Source of the DNA: Bacillota bacterium
GTDB taxonomy: Bacteria > Bacillota > Clostridia > Lachnospirales > Lachnospiraceae
DNA length: 13,955 nucleotides
Direction: 5' to 3'
NCBI GenBank assembly: GCA_023436765.1
Contig: JAEZHX010000062.1
Location: 1-13,955, forward strand
In this document: in pieces, positions 13,384 to 13,955 of the stretch
How the letters are laid out: each line of letters begins with the position of its first letter
Position numbering within the stretch: the first letter of the stretch is position 1
Notes under the pieces: model-generated
The model's database searches: none
What the model was told of the DNA's origin: nothing
Seen by the model: only the letters and a program-made list of their open reading frames with translations
Made by a program: the position numbers and the translations under genes

Positions 13384-13955
13384 ATGACGGATAAAGTATT
13401 TGATAACAATCAAGTAAGTATTGCAGGAGAGGTAATCAGTGAGTTTACATTCAGTCATGATGTATTTGGAGAAGGGTTTTATGTTTTGGAGATTTTGGTC
13501 AACAGGCTCAGTAATTCCTATGACATGATTCCTGTCATGGTTTCAGAAAGACTCATTGATGTAAAACAGGACTATAGGGGAAAATTCGCAGAGATTTTGG
13601 GACAGTTCAGATCTTATAACCGACATGAGGAGAGTAAGAACAAGCTGGTTCTATCTGTTTTCGCCAGGGAAATCAAGATACTGGATGAATTATCCGAGAA
13701 TGCAAAGCCAAATCATATTTTTCTAGATGGCTTTGTATGTAAGCCTCCTATTTATAGGAAAACTCCGTTGGGAAGAGAAATAGCTGATATCCTGTTGGCT
13801 GTCAACCGTCCCTATGGCAAATCCGATTATATTCCCTGCATTAGCTGGGGACGGAATGCCAGATTCGCCGAGGGCTTTGCAGTAGGAGGTCATGTCCAGA
13901 TATGGGGCAGGATCCAGAGCAGAGAGTATCAGAAGAAAATCAGTGACACAGATTT
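13384..13955 (+). CDS. SSB-like protein with two OB-fold segments (3' end outside window)
   Basis: An open frame from the ATG at 13384, with GGGAGAGG about 8 bases upstream, runs to the window edge for 190 codons without a stop. The first part (about residues 9-97: NQVSIAGEVISEFTFSHDV, then VNRLSNSYDMIPVMVSERL and GQFRSYNRHEESKNKLVLSV) and the second (about 108-185: NHIFLDGFVCKPPIYRKTP, then DILLAVNRPYGKSDYIPCI and WGRNARFAEGF, then GGHVQIWGRIQSREYQ) each follow the single-stranded-DNA-binding OB-fold pattern. The second is the closer match to bacterial SSB/PriB. I recognise it as the tandem-OB SSB-like protein found in Lachnospiraceae, probably a single-stranded nucleic acid binding protein. 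It lacks the acidic glycine-rich tail of housekeeping SSB in the part seen. Its role in replication or repair is inferred. Confidence 0.8.
   Translation, partial: MTDKVFDNNQVSIAGEVISEFTFSHDVFGEGFYVLEILVNRLSNSYDMIPVMVSERLIDVKQDYRGKFAEILGQFRSYNRHEESKNKLVLSVFAREIKILDELSENAKPNHIFLDGFVCKPPIYRKTPLGREIADILLAVNRPYGKSDYIPCISWGRNARFAEGFAVGGHVQIWGRIQSREYQKKISDTD

Noticed and set aside
1..13955. CRISPR array, tRNA, rRNA, transposase or integrase
   Set aside because: No regularly spaced repeats, no tRNA- or rRNA-like sequence and no recombinase motifs were seen on either strand.

Overview
The window looks like chromosome from a low-to-mid GC anaerobic clostridium, most likely a member of the Lachnospiraceae. 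The reasons are a pyruvate formate-lyase gene under a ZTP (pfl-motif) riboswitch, strong AGGAGG-type ribosome binding sites, near-consensus sigma-A promoters, an ECF vitamin transporter S component, and a tandem OB-fold SSB-like protein of a type I associate with that family. This assignment rests on recognition of protein and RNA families, not on a database search.

Layout. Positions 1-2070 (+) hold the C-terminal 689 residues of a large, cysteine-free, Ig-like surface or S-layer type protein with highly biased codon use, closed by a strong terminator. A 27-bp-stem palindrome separates it from the convergent pflB gene (2314-4539, -). Upstream of pflB is a complete control region: a TTGACT-17-TATAAT promoter, a ZTP riboswitch aptamer that starts almost at the expected +1, and a terminator that uses the riboswitch's own CCGCC strand. 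Then come an ECF transporter S component (4857-5357, -) and, divergently, a zinc/manganese-type ABC uptake operon (5630-8337, +: binding protein, ATPase, permease). That operon has a perfect consensus promoter and a paired TTGCAA operator candidate, and ends in a terminator. An AI-2E-family permease follows (8520-9641, +).

Positions 9755-11120 look like an accessory patch. They hold a solitary HTH plus Panacea-domain (antitoxin-like) gene with no recognisable toxin beside it, an approximately 209-bp imperfect palindrome, and the decayed ends of a probable GNAT acetyltransferase gene. A bidirectional terminator then closes typA/bipA (11197-13026, -). A divergent intergenic region leads to the start of an SSB-like tandem OB-fold gene (13384 to the window edge, +).

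How the genes work together. The clearest functional story is one-carbon metabolism: ZTP accumulates when 10-formyl-tetrahydrofolate is short and should relieve termination ahead of pflB, whose product makes formate. The metal operon is a self-contained uptake unit with its own candidate operator. The remaining genes are housekeeping (typA, SSB-like) or independent. The least explained parts are the orphan Panacea gene and the giant palindrome after it.
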